Shown piece by piece: positions 1 to 6,243 of a DNA stretch of 11,215 bases (position 1 is its first letter; every line of letters starts with the position of its first letter). The position numbers and the translations under genes were made by a program. Below the pieces are notes generated by a model that did not search any database, was not told where the DNA came from, and worked only from the letters and a program-made list of their open reading frames with translations. The stretch spans positions 1 to 11,215 of the forward strand of contig JAPTWT010000108.1 in assembly GCA_028064935.1 (NCBI GenBank), given 5' to 3'. The stretch is from Gammaproteobacteria bacterium (lineage in GTDB: Bacteria > Pseudomonadota > Gammaproteobacteria > Acidiferrobacterales > Acidiferrobacteraceae).

Positions 1-29
1 AGGTTATCGAGGTTCATAAGGGTTTTCAT
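1..29 (-). CDS. start of a further operon gene, cut by the left edge
   Basis: Only the first nine codons are visible (reads MKTLMNLDN), so the product cannot be named. An ATG at 29-27 is preceded directly by the purine run AGGGAG at 35-30. The ATG overlaps by ATGA (29-26) a TGA that closes the frame continuing beyond the methyltransferase stop at 77-79. Every other junction in this minus-strand operon is an ATGA or GTGA overlap, which is the main reason for believing this start. A second in-frame ATG at 17-15 is an alternative. From the position after an Eco57I-type methylase, a restriction subunit or helicase is a natural guess, but that is inference from context only. Confidence 0.4.
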
Positions 30-58
30 CTCCCTATCATGAACGGAACCCGATCCGG

Positions 59-114
59 CTTCAGACTCATTTCATATTAGAAACACAGCCCCTCCTTCAG
101 ACTCATTTCATATT
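59..114. repeat. 20-bp direct repeat, 36-bp period, over the methylase stop codon
   Basis: The 20-mer CTTCAGACTCATTTCATATT occurs at 59-78 and again, identically, at 95-114, with 16 unrelated bases between. The period of 36 is a multiple of three, so the methyltransferase frame re-enters the repeat in phase. The copy at 95-114 codes the last residues before the stop at 77-79. The copy at 59-78 lies mostly beyond that stop. This looks like a local duplication with insertion that shortened the protein. Confidence 0.85.
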
Positions 115-1678
115 GGACAAGGCTGTACGTCTGCTCATCGGCTGTAATGTGGTACTCTGCGTATAGATCCTTATCGGTCCATTGACGATCCCACTTCTGT
201 TGTGGCACCCAAGTGTACACGCCTCGTGAAGCATCCTGACTCGGCTTGCGGAGCGAGACCAAAAAGCGAACAAAACGAGTTCGTAAGTACGCCGCCACGC
301 TTTGGCATGCTTTCTCTGATTTCAGTGGCCCGACCACAAGGTATGAAAGTGTGCAGACCGATCCTGGCTCAGCGATCAGTGGCTTCGACAAGACCATATC
401 CGGGATAACATGGCCACCACTGTTCCCGGGGCCGGCCTTGGGAATAAGAACCTTCCAAGTATCAATCAGGTGGTGATTCTTGGTGACAATGCTTGGACTG
501 ACCCAGGCCTCACCGCGCCTTTCGGCCTGATTGATGTAGAGGCGGAGGTCGCGTGTTCGCTTCTGCGGATGGTAGTCCCTGAAGTTTGATGAGAGTGTCG
601 GACCAAAGGGATCACGAGGCGACACAAGATCGGAAAAAGACGCTTCTGATCTGCCGAGAACGCGACGTAAAATGTCGAGTGCACGACCATCGCGCACGAA
701 GATATCAAATTCGTTGAGGCGGCGATCTATTGGTCCTATAGTTTGGCCTCCGCGTCTGGTCGTGACGGCGCAACTCCCCTTGTTGTCACGATTCCATAAG
801 AAGTAACAGATGCCGCCTTTGATGTCCACGCCGGGGAACGCTTCAGCAGCGTCGGGATGGTCCACAATGGTTCGGATACTTGTGTCCTGAAGCATTTCTG
901 ACCGAAACCCATCGAGCCACTTGCCACCGGCCATCCATCGCGCCGGAATGACCATTGTGATGTGCCTCGGGCTCAACGCCTTCGCCTGCTCCACAAATTT
1001 GTTGTAAATTGGCAGAATGTTCTGTCCCGAATCATCCGCCTCTATTTGATACGGCGGATTTCCGATAATTACATCGAATTGCATATCGCCTCCAAACAGC
1101 TCGGCGATGCGAGCTTTGATGTCGCCGGTGTGAATGAACGCGTAGGCATGGGTCTCAAACCCTTCGCCACGATCAAAGATCGTACGTCCAGCCCCACAAT
1201 ACTTGCACCGGCCCCCAATCCATGTGTGCTCCATGCGCTCGAACCAGATATTGCCGTCGTCATTGCCGAAGCCCGTGGCGATGGAGTGCTCACCCCTGGC
1301 ACGCTTCGAGCAATAGACGCTTCGCCGCGCCAGCAGACTGGTGAGGTAGGTAATGCCGATGCCGAATACCTGCCTTGTCAGGATGTGGTTGACACGCTCA
1401 TCAAGGTTCGGGATCTTATCGGCCAACCCCTTAACAAGACGGCTAGTGATCTCGCGCAGGAACACACCCGATTTAGTGCAAGGGTCCAGGAACCTCACCG
1501 TCTTGTCCGCCCAAAGATTTGCGCCGCGGTTGCTGACCGCCCACGCCTCCGTCAACGTATCGAGCATTCGGTTCGCAAACTCCGGCGGTGTAAAAACCTC
1601 GTCGTTCGAGAGATTCGCGATGCACGTCAGCACATCCGGGTTACGGCCCCGCAGGGTGAAGGCGGCTTGCTCGCTCAC
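77..1678 (-). CDS. Eco57I-type DNA N6-adenine methyltransferase
   Basis: Predicted SAM-dependent methylation of adenine in double-stranded DNA; 533 residues. In order: EVFTPP near 27-32 (motif X-like), FLDPCTKSGVFL at 63-74 (a diverged SAM motif I), a CKYC cysteine pair near 158-161, and the catalytic motif IV GNPPYQ at 206-211. After these comes a roughly 300-residue C-terminal half resembling the TaqI/Eco57I-type target-recognition region. No nuclease motif (PD-ExK) is obvious, so cleavage, if any, is probably by a neighbour. I chose the GTG at 1678 rather than the upstream in-frame ATG: it overlaps the PIN gene stop as GTGA and has AGGAG seven bases upstream. The C-terminus is altered by the 36-bp duplication at 59-114. 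It is the last complete gene of the methylase-peptidase-PIN-methylase operon. Family assignment is firm; the target sequence is unknown. Confidence 0.9.
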   Translation of the reverse strand: MSEQAAFTLRGRNPDVLTCIANLSNDEVFTPPEFANRMLDTLTEAWAVSNRGANLWADKTVRFLDPCTKSGVFLREITSRLVKGLADKIPNLDERVNHILTRQVFGIGITYLTSLLARRSVYCSKRARGEHSIATGFGNDDGNIWFERMEHTWIGGRCKYCGAGRTIFDRGEGFETHAYAFIHTGDIKARIAELFGGDMQFDVIIGNPPYQIEADDSGQNILPIYNKFVEQAKALSPRHITMVIPARWMAGGKWLDGFRSEMLQDTSIRTIVDHPDAAEAFPGVDIKGGICYFLWNRDNKGSCAVTTRRGGQTIGPIDRRLNEFDIFVRDGRALDILRRVLGRSEASFSDLVSPRDPFGPTLSSNFRDYHPQKRTRDLRLYINQAERRGEAWVSPSIVTKNHHLIDTWKVLIPKAGPGNSGGHVIPDMVLSKPLIAEPGSVCTLSYLVVGPLKSEKACQSVAAYLRTRFVRFLVSLRKPSQDASRGVYTWVPQQKWDRQWTDKDLYAEYHITADEQTYSLVQYEMSLKEGLCF

Positions 1679-2169
1679 GTGTGCGCTCCTAGCACGAAGC
1701 GAGCTTGTTCGATGCGTAGCATCTGATAGGGCGTCATGAACCGCACACCCAGACCCACGCAAGCATTTGGTATCTTGATCCGCCCCGGCGAGTTAGCGGG
1801 AACCTCGTTGCTCACTACCACGTGGTTGCCGGCCAGCGCATGGGCAAGCAGATAAAAGTCGGCGGCCTGCAGAAAGGTGTTGATGGCCGCCGGCGTGTAT
1901 TGCTGCCCGGTGGCCCATGTGCTGACCTGGGTAAACTGCGGCGCCAATGCCGGCGGCGTGCGCCGAAAGAGCGCGTGGCCGTGGTTCCTAGCCCATTCCG
2001 ACAACTCGTCCTGACCGGCTTCGATTTCATCGGCCACCTTGTCGATGCTGAGTACCGAACCCGTATTGCCATTGTGCACCAGCCAGTCCCAGAACGCAGG
2101 ACAGAAATCCAGGCCGTAGTGCAGGTTCTTCGCGGACATGAACACATTGGCATCCAGCAGATAGCTCAT
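1675..2169 (-). CDS. DUF4411 PIN-like nuclease (putative toxin)
   Basis: A 164-residue protein of the DUF4411 family, which has a PIN-like RNase fold. The first strand gives YLLDAN with acidic D6. Further candidate metal-binding acids are E48 in ADEIE and D104 in AADFYLLAHA, followed by the buried strand VVVSNE near 117-122 typical of PIN domains. PIN proteins cleave RNA using Mg2+ or Mn2+, often as toxins. The start ATG overlaps the stop of the peptidase gene by ATGA at 2166-2169, and its own stop overlaps the methyltransferase GTG, so the three are translationally coupled. DUF4411 genes commonly sit beside ImmA/IrrE-type peptidase genes, as here, and such pairs are regarded as toxin-antitoxin-like. 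The activity in this case is inferred. Confidence 0.85.
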   Translation of the reverse strand: MSYLLDANVFMSAKNLHYGLDFCPAFWDWLVHNGNTGSVLSIDKVADEIEAGQDELSEWARNHGHALFRRTPPALAPQFTQVSTWATGQQYTPAAINTFLQAADFYLLAHALAGNHVVVSNEVPANSPGRIKIPNACVGLGVRFMTPYQMLRIEQARFVLGAHT

Positions 2170-3317
2170 GCCATCACCCCCAACTCGCGCGCAGCCTCAT
2201 AGAAAGTGGCCGCCTTGCGCACACCCAGCATGCGAAAGGCATCCGGAAACGAGGTCAAGCCCTCCAACGTGCTGGACACTATGGCACGAGCAAAGCGCTT
2301 ACTAGTGCGTGCGCCGAGGCTGCGGTAGAAGTCACCGCCACTGCTGCTGCGCCCTTTCAACGTGCGCAACCGTTCCTGTTCCTCACGGTAGTGCTGCCAC
2401 AGCGCAGCCTGGCTGATGGTGCCCGCATCAAACAGACGGCGCAAGGTGACCAGGGTGCTGACCTTGAACTCGCGCGCCAACCGCTGGATTTCATCCGGAA
2501 TCGGCGCGTTGCGCTGGTGCGCTGCTCGCAGTTCCTCCAAAGGAATTAGTAGTTCCGCCGCCACCTGGTTGCACCAGCGCTCGGTTCGCTGCTCGGGCAC
2601 CTGGCCCGCCTGAGTGTCCGATACGCCCGTTGCGCCGAGCCACAGATGAGCCAGCTCGTGCGCCAGCGTAAACATCTGTGCGGCTTTACTGTCGGCGCCG
2701 TTCAGGAAGACCAGCGGCGCCAGGTCGTCCGCTAGCGCGAAGCCGCGAAACTCCCCCACATCCAGCTTGCGGTGGCTGTTGCTACCGACGATGGAACTAG
2801 CCATCACCATTACGCCAGCGTCTTCGGCCTTGGCGATCAACTGGCGCAGTGCGTCCGTCCAGGTGGGCAACTCGCGACGCGCTTCAGTAGACAGGCCCAG
2901 TATCTCGCGCAACCGTTGCGCCACGTCCTCGGGCGCTTCCTGTATGCTGGCGCTGCCGACGAATCGCAGGGCCGGCAAACCGTGCATCCGGGCGTGTTCG
3001 CGGTACCAGTCCTGTCGCTGCTGGCACAGGTAGAGGGTGTCCAGCAGGTCGCTGCTAGGTTCCGCAAGCGCGTCGTCGCGCACGGTGCGGAAGTCCGGCA
3101 CCGGCAGCGCTAGCGCGGGCGGCTGGGGCAGGAAGAAGTAGCCAAAGGCCGTGTGCGTGAGGTGCGCGAAGTCTTCCAGTTGCTTGAGCGTGGGTTGGGC
3201 ATCGCCGCTAAGCCACAAGGGCCACTTGCTAAAACGCGCCACCAGATCGTCCTCGTGCAGACGCGCGCGTTGTGCTGCCCAGCGAAGCACGGGGACGGAA
3301 GCCGCCACGGTGGTCAT
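2166..3317 (-). CDS. XRE-like/ImmA-IrrE family zinc metallopeptidase
   Basis: A 383-residue protein of the COG2856 (ImmA/IrrE, DUF955) type. Residues about 10-70 form the usual N-terminal part (PTLKQLEDFAHLTH, then FGYFFLPQPP, then LPVPDFR) that accompanies a degenerate XRE-like helix-turn-helix. The peptidase core has FTLAHELAHLWLG with the zinc motif HELAH at 220-224 and the third-ligand region CNQVAAELLIP with E255, so it appears catalytically intact. Family members such as ImmA and IrrE cleave a partner repressor to switch on a response. The partner here could be the PIN protein or the RHH segment of the upstream methylase, which is inference. ATGA overlaps join it to both neighbours, and GAGGAGAAGG lies just before its start. 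Confidence 0.93.
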   Translation of the reverse strand: MTTVAASVPVLRWAAQRARLHEDDLVARFSKWPLWLSGDAQPTLKQLEDFAHLTHTAFGYFFLPQPPALALPVPDFRTVRDDALAEPSSDLLDTLYLCQQRQDWYREHARMHGLPALRFVGSASIQEAPEDVAQRLREILGLSTEARRELPTWTDALRQLIAKAEDAGVMVMASSIVGSNSHRKLDVGEFRGFALADDLAPLVFLNGADSKAAQMFTLAHELAHLWLGATGVSDTQAGQVPEQRTERWCNQVAAELLIPLEELRAAHQRNAPIPDEIQRLAREFKVSTLVTLRRLFDAGTISQAALWQHYREEQERLRTLKGRSSSGGDFYRSLGARTSKRFARAIVSSTLEGLTSFPDAFRMLGVRKAATFYEAARELGVMA

Positions 3318-4321
3318 GCCTTCTCCTCGGGCGTAAGGGCCGGTGCCTCTTGCACAAAACCGGCGGCCAGCTCGCTCACCGTCATTGGCGGGTAGGTCTT
3401 GGCCGGAGTGAAAATCTCGTGCTTGCCCAAGTGGGCGAAGAGCGAGCCTTCCGCGCTGAAGGCCGACGAACCGGTGAGCACGTCGAGCCGGAAGTCACGG
3501 CGCTGAAATTTCCCCTTACCGAGATAGCCCCACTCGGCAAAGGTGATCGGCTGGCCGTCATGGGCGCGCATCGTCAGCGCATCACCGTGAACAAGATTCT
3601 GCGAAAGCACGCAGTAAGCGGCCCGATACAGGTCATCCGACTCCTCGATTTTCAGGTAGTCAGCGAAGATCTCTAGCATATTTGCTCGGCACTCTGCGAT
3701 GTTGTCCGGCAAGAGCTCAATCCCATAAGAGCACATCAGAGCAAGAAGGGCATAATGCTGTTTTTCGAAGTCGGACTTCCCGAACTTGAGTTCGACGGAG
3801 ACGAGTTTCCGCTGCAGAATCTTCACGAGGAAGTTCCCGCTCCCACACGCTGGTTCCAAAAAACGGGAGTCAATGCGCTCGGTTTCGCCCTTGACAAGAT
3901 TGAGCATCGCCTCGACCATCCACGCGGGGGTAAATACCTCCCCGTGGTCAGCCACGCGCCGTTTGGTCTTCACCAGGCCTACGGAACTATTGCGTTCTGG
4001 GGAAACACCTTGCACACCATCGGGCGCCCGCTTTTCGCGCGGCGGGTGACCCACGCGAGGTGCGGCAGCTTCCTTCCGGCTCGCGGTTTTCTTCGTCGCC
4101 ATCGTGCCTTGATCCTCCCGCTTGCCCGCGGGCGCTTCCGTCTCGAACAGCGTACTTTGCTCCGAGATCGCGATGCCGTTACGAGCGCACCAGTCCCGGA
4201 TTAACACCTCCACCATGCCTACGATGGAGCGATGCTCACGGTTAGCCGCCGCGCACAACGCTTCTTTCAGGCTGGGCTCGATGTGAAAGGTTAGCGTGGT
4301 GGTCTTGGTAGTAGCCATCAT
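3314..4321 (-). CDS. RHH-methyltransferase-like fusion protein, first gene of operon
   Basis: 335 residues from the chosen start. Residues about 7-45 (TTTLTFHIEPSLKEAL to VEVLIRDWC) look like a ribbon-helix-helix DNA-binding segment of the kind seen in small antitoxins and repressors. A basic, low-complexity linker follows (about 55-120), then a methylase-like domain: GEVFTPAW at 127-134 and the SAM motif FLEPACGSGNFL at 154-165. No (N/D)PPY/F catalytic motif is visible, so it may need a partner. I chose ATG 4321 (or the adjacent ATG 4318) because GAGAGG lies at 4333-4328; extension to 4387 lacks support. An internal ATG at 4102, eleven bases after GGGAGG, could give a separate 262-residue protein without the RHH part. 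The gene ends in an ATGA overlap with the peptidase gene. Confidence 0.8.
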   Translation of the reverse strand: MMATTKTTTLTFHIEPSLKEALCAAANREHRSIVGMVEVLIRDWCARNGIAISEQSTLFETEAPAGKREDQGTMATKKTASRKEAAAPRVGHPPREKRAPDGVQGVSPERNSSVGLVKTKRRVADHGEVFTPAWMVEAMLNLVKGETERIDSRFLEPACGSGNFLVKILQRKLVSVELKFGKSDFEKQHYALLALMCSYGIELLPDNIAECRANMLEIFADYLKIEESDDLYRAAYCVLSQNLVHGDALTMRAHDGQPITFAEWGYLGKGKFQRRDFRLDVLTGSSAFSAEGSLFAHLGKHEIFTPAKTYPPMTVSELAAGFVQEAPALTPEEKA

Positions 4322-4337
4322 CGCTTTCCTCTCAGTG

Positions 4338-4387
4338 GGTATACTGGGAATGGACCGCAATGTACAGTAAAGTCCGATACAATCCAA
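4338..4387 (-). promoter_or_regulatory. candidate promoter/operator of the methylase-peptidase-PIN operon
   Basis: Two overlapping minus-strand promoter readings are possible. One has TGTACA (4366-4361) and TATACC (4343-4338) with a 17-base spacer, though its start site would clip the ribosome site. The other has TTGGAT (4387-4382) and TACATT (4364-4359), also 17 apart, leaving a leader of about 35 bases. The six-base palindromes GTATAC (4339-4344) and TGTACA (4361-4366) are possible RHH operator half-sites, which would suit autoregulation by the first gene product. All matches are partial. Confidence 0.3.
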
Positions 4388-4527
4388 GGTGTTAACAAGA
4401 AACGGTCATTGGGAGGAAACGCTCGACCCGGTGACAACACCGAATCATGATTTCGACTGGGGCAGCAATCATGCCGGGCCTGACTGGCCGTACCTCTATT
4501 GTAGAAGTAGTTACATAGTAACGGGGA

Positions 4528-4556
4528 AAAACAAAAAATGCCGGCTCGGATATAAT
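4528..4556 (+). promoter_or_regulatory. candidate promoter for the SEC-C gene
   Basis: A perfect TATAAT at 4551-4556 lies 17 bases after a weak -35 candidate AAAACA (4528-4533), which matches TTGACA only in its last three bases. It would produce a leader of about 200 bases before the GTG at 4767, covering the possible small ORF at 4590-4760. Confidence 0.4.
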
Positions 4557-4589
4557 GGTCCTGGATCCACCTTCGGTTGATTGAGGGGA

Positions 4590-4760
4590 ATGGCGCGACA
4601 ACTCGACATTGCTGACAGCGTCCGCCGCCAAGTGGCCCCGCGAATCAGCCCAGAAGCGCAAGGCGGAACTGGGCCAGTTTGCGACGCGATCGAGCGTGTG
4701 GTCAGGCTTTTTGGTGTTAGGACGATTTTGGTCACCATGTTACGCTCTCCCAGGAGATAG
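4590..4760 (+). CDS. possible 56-residue leader ORF before the SEC-C gene
   Basis: An ATG at 4590, preceded by GAGGGGA only one base away (poor spacing), opens a 56-codon frame starting MARQLDIADSVRRQ and ending at TAG 4758-4760. The protein would be basic (12 arginines) and has no family I recognise. It stops six bases before the GTG of the SEC-C gene, and its last codons contain that gene's AGGAG ribosome site, so translational coupling is conceivable. It may equally be chance in a GC-rich leader. Confidence 0.28.
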   Translation: MARQLDIADSVRRQVAPRISPEAQGGTGPVCDAIERVVRLFGVRTILVTMLRSPRR

Positions 4761-4766
4761 TTCATC

Positions 4767-5978
4767 GTGAGAAAAGTTGGCCGCAATGCCCCGTGTCCCT
4801 GTGGTTCCGGAAGCAAATACAAAAAGTGCCACGGCAGGGATCCTGATAACATCCCCCAGTCTAAAGCAGCCCCTAACACCGACCCCCTTCAGTGCGTGAT
4901 ACCCAACGATGGCTTGCCTGGCCTTATAGAACACGTCACCATCGTGCCCCGTTTCAACGATAATGGGGATCTGCGAAATAGCAAAGATGGACAAGGTCAG
5001 ACAGGGGAATACGAGATTATTCTTACTCTGTCTCACCCTGGATCGCACCTGCATCGCAACCATAATATAACCTCGACGGACCGACTTCAGGGTGACTCAC
5101 ACTTGGGCATTGTGCGGCCTGCACACCCCATGGCAAGCGATGTGGCGCGCGCCATAAAGATCGATGTCTCGATTAACGGGCATCGATATGCCTTCAAGGG
5201 CACACCAAATACGGATGGATTTCTTTCTAAGCTCACTGGCAGTATCCATGCAAATAATTTTGCTGATGCCTATCGCATGGGCATGGCGGCGGTGGCCCCT
5301 ACACTAAGTCACTGGTCCGCGCAGTTAGATATCCCGCTATACGTCTCCCAGACTGACATCGTTGAAAAACGATGCGGCGCCAGACGCATGACATTTAGAT
5401 CTATGTATCGCGATACACCCCTAATCGGTGTCTCCGAGAGCGCTCTTTGCCCTGAGTTTCGTGGGTATGCAAGCGTCTACCGTGAGGCGCTTAACAGTTC
5501 TAGCCCAGCGTACCAATTTCTCTGTTTCTTTAAAATTGCGGAGAGCGTCTACGCAAGACGGGGGCGTCAAGCCCAGGAACGTAAGGATAGAGGAGAAACA
5601 TCCCGAATCAAGCGACCCTTTGAGAAGTTCCCGACTAGTCGGGACGTACTTATATCTTGGCTTAGTTCTCTCTATCCTGTCAGGCCGCACTCCTGGAACA
5701 CGTTGCTTCTTGAATCTCTCCTTTCGTCAGGGGTTGCGGGGCGGTCATTCAAAGGCATCTGCGATGACCATCTCCGTCCTCTGCGCGATCAAATTGCGCA
5801 CGCACTTTTCGGATCTATGGAAACTGATAAAGAAAAGGAGTTAAGTCTATCCACCGACGACCCTTTGAGCCACGACGAGGTAGATAAGTGGCTTCCTGTT
5901 GCAAAATGCTTGGTTCGGCGCATGCTAAAAAACGAATTTCGCGCCACATTTCTTACGGGTATTCCTGACCCGCCATAG
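4767..5978 (+). CDS. SEC-C zinc-motif protein with C-terminal HEPN-like motif
   Basis: 403 residues. The N-terminus is a textbook SEC-C zinc motif: [14 protein letters not shown] with ligands C10, C12, C21 and H22, as at the C-terminus of SecA and in many accessory proteins. The middle (about 45-225) is a mixed segment I cannot assign. The C-terminal third is helical: [14 protein letters not shown] (246-259) and later [13 protein letters not shown] (336-348). That second stretch contains R340-D-Q-I-A-H345, an RxxxxH motif of the HEPN RNase type. The combination resembles MauJ-like/HEPN proteins with unknown targets; RNA cleavage in defence is a reasonable inference, not shown. The GTG start has AGGAG (4752-4756) ten bases upstream; no better start precedes the zinc motif. 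The gene stands alone, convergent with the DUF2971 gene. Confidence 0.78.
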   Translation: MRKVGRNAPCPCGSGSKYKKCHGRDPDNIPQSKAAPNTDPLQCVIPNDGLPGLIEHVTIVPRFNDNGDLRNSKDGQGQTGEYEIILTLSHPGSHLHRNHNITSTDRLQGDSHLGIVRPAHPMASDVARAIKIDVSINGHRYAFKGTPNTDGFLSKLTGSIHANNFADAYRMGMAAVAPTLSHWSAQLDIPLYVSQTDIVEKRCGARRMTFRSMYRDTPLIGVSESALCPEFRGYASVYREALNSSSPAYQFLCFFKIAESVYARRGRQAQERKDRGETSRIKRPFEKFPTSRDVLISWLSSLYPVRPHSWNTLLLESLLSSGVAGRSFKGICDDHLRPLRDQIAHALFGSMETDKEKELSLSTDDPLSHDEVDKWLPVAKCLVRRMLKNEFRATFLTGIPDPP

Positions 5979-6038
5979 TCGTGCCACGCCGCGTGAGTGA
6001 GTACCACCGTCCCTCCATAAAGATGAATGCCCCGTTCC

Positions 6039-6073
6039 GTATGGTTTTCCATAGGGTATGGAAAACCATACCC
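6039..6073. repeat. nested perfect palindrome between convergent genes
   Basis: Arms GTATGGTTTTCCATA (6039-6053) and its exact reverse complement (6057-6071) flank a GGG spacer. Each arm is itself a small inverted repeat (TATGG-TTTT-CCATA and TATGG-AAAA-CCATA). A second reading, GGGTATGG-AAAA-CCATACCC (6054-6073), is perfect over eight base pairs. The element lies 60 bases after the SEC-C stop and 170 bases after the DUF2971 stop. It could act as a bidirectional transcription or RNA-stability block, or as a protein binding or recombination site. No T-tract follows on either strand, so a classical intrinsic terminator is unlikely. Confidence 0.9.
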
Positions 6074-6243
6074 TACAGGTCACCGCGCCGCGGACCAATC
6101 GTGCAGGCATTGGCGATCGAGGCGGGCCGCTGCAGGATTGCCCAGGAGGATCCCGACCTCACGATTGCGATAAAGACTCGTCCAGGGGACGTGCAGTACC
6201 CGATATCCTTCTGCCGCCACGGTAGTCCCTGGAATGACTTTGT

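Larger units (their letters stand above)
4388..4766. other. divergent intergenic region, about 380 bp
   Basis: This stretch lies between the start region of the minus-strand operon and the SEC-C gene on the plus strand. It holds a TATAAT box (4551-4556) and a possible 56-codon ORF (4590-4760), described separately. I see no tRNA, terminator or repeat. An open frame at 4389-4580 ends in TGA and resembles no protein I know; it has no convincing ribosome site. Confidence 0.6.

Noticed and set aside
59..114. Possible CRISPR-like unit (36-bp period, two identical 20-mers)
   Set aside because: Only two copies, no dyad symmetry, the copies sit in and next to a coding end, and no cas genes are seen.
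962..1726. Plus-strand open frame of 254 codons
   Set aside because: It lies antisense to the methyltransferase with its NPPY and SAM motifs. Its translation has no recognisable domain.
1679..1762. Upstream extension of the Eco57I-type methylase to ATG 1762
   Set aside because: It would overlap the PIN gene by more than 80 bases. The GTG at 1678 has a ribosome site and the GTGA overlap seen elsewhere in the operon.
4389..4580. Plus-strand open frame of 63 codons before the leader ORF
   Set aside because: No convincing ribosome site or family resemblance. It overlaps the likely promoter of the opposite operon.
6039..6073. Palindrome as a rho-independent terminator
   Set aside because: Neither strand has a T-run after the stem, and the stem is AT-rich rather than GC-rich.
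6080..6241. Minus-strand open frame (about 54 codons, GTTVAAEGYRVLHVPWTSLY) that could be a 3' gene remnant
   Set aside because: It has no start codon with a ribosome site and only a vague resemblance to endonuclease C-termini. Too weak to annotate.
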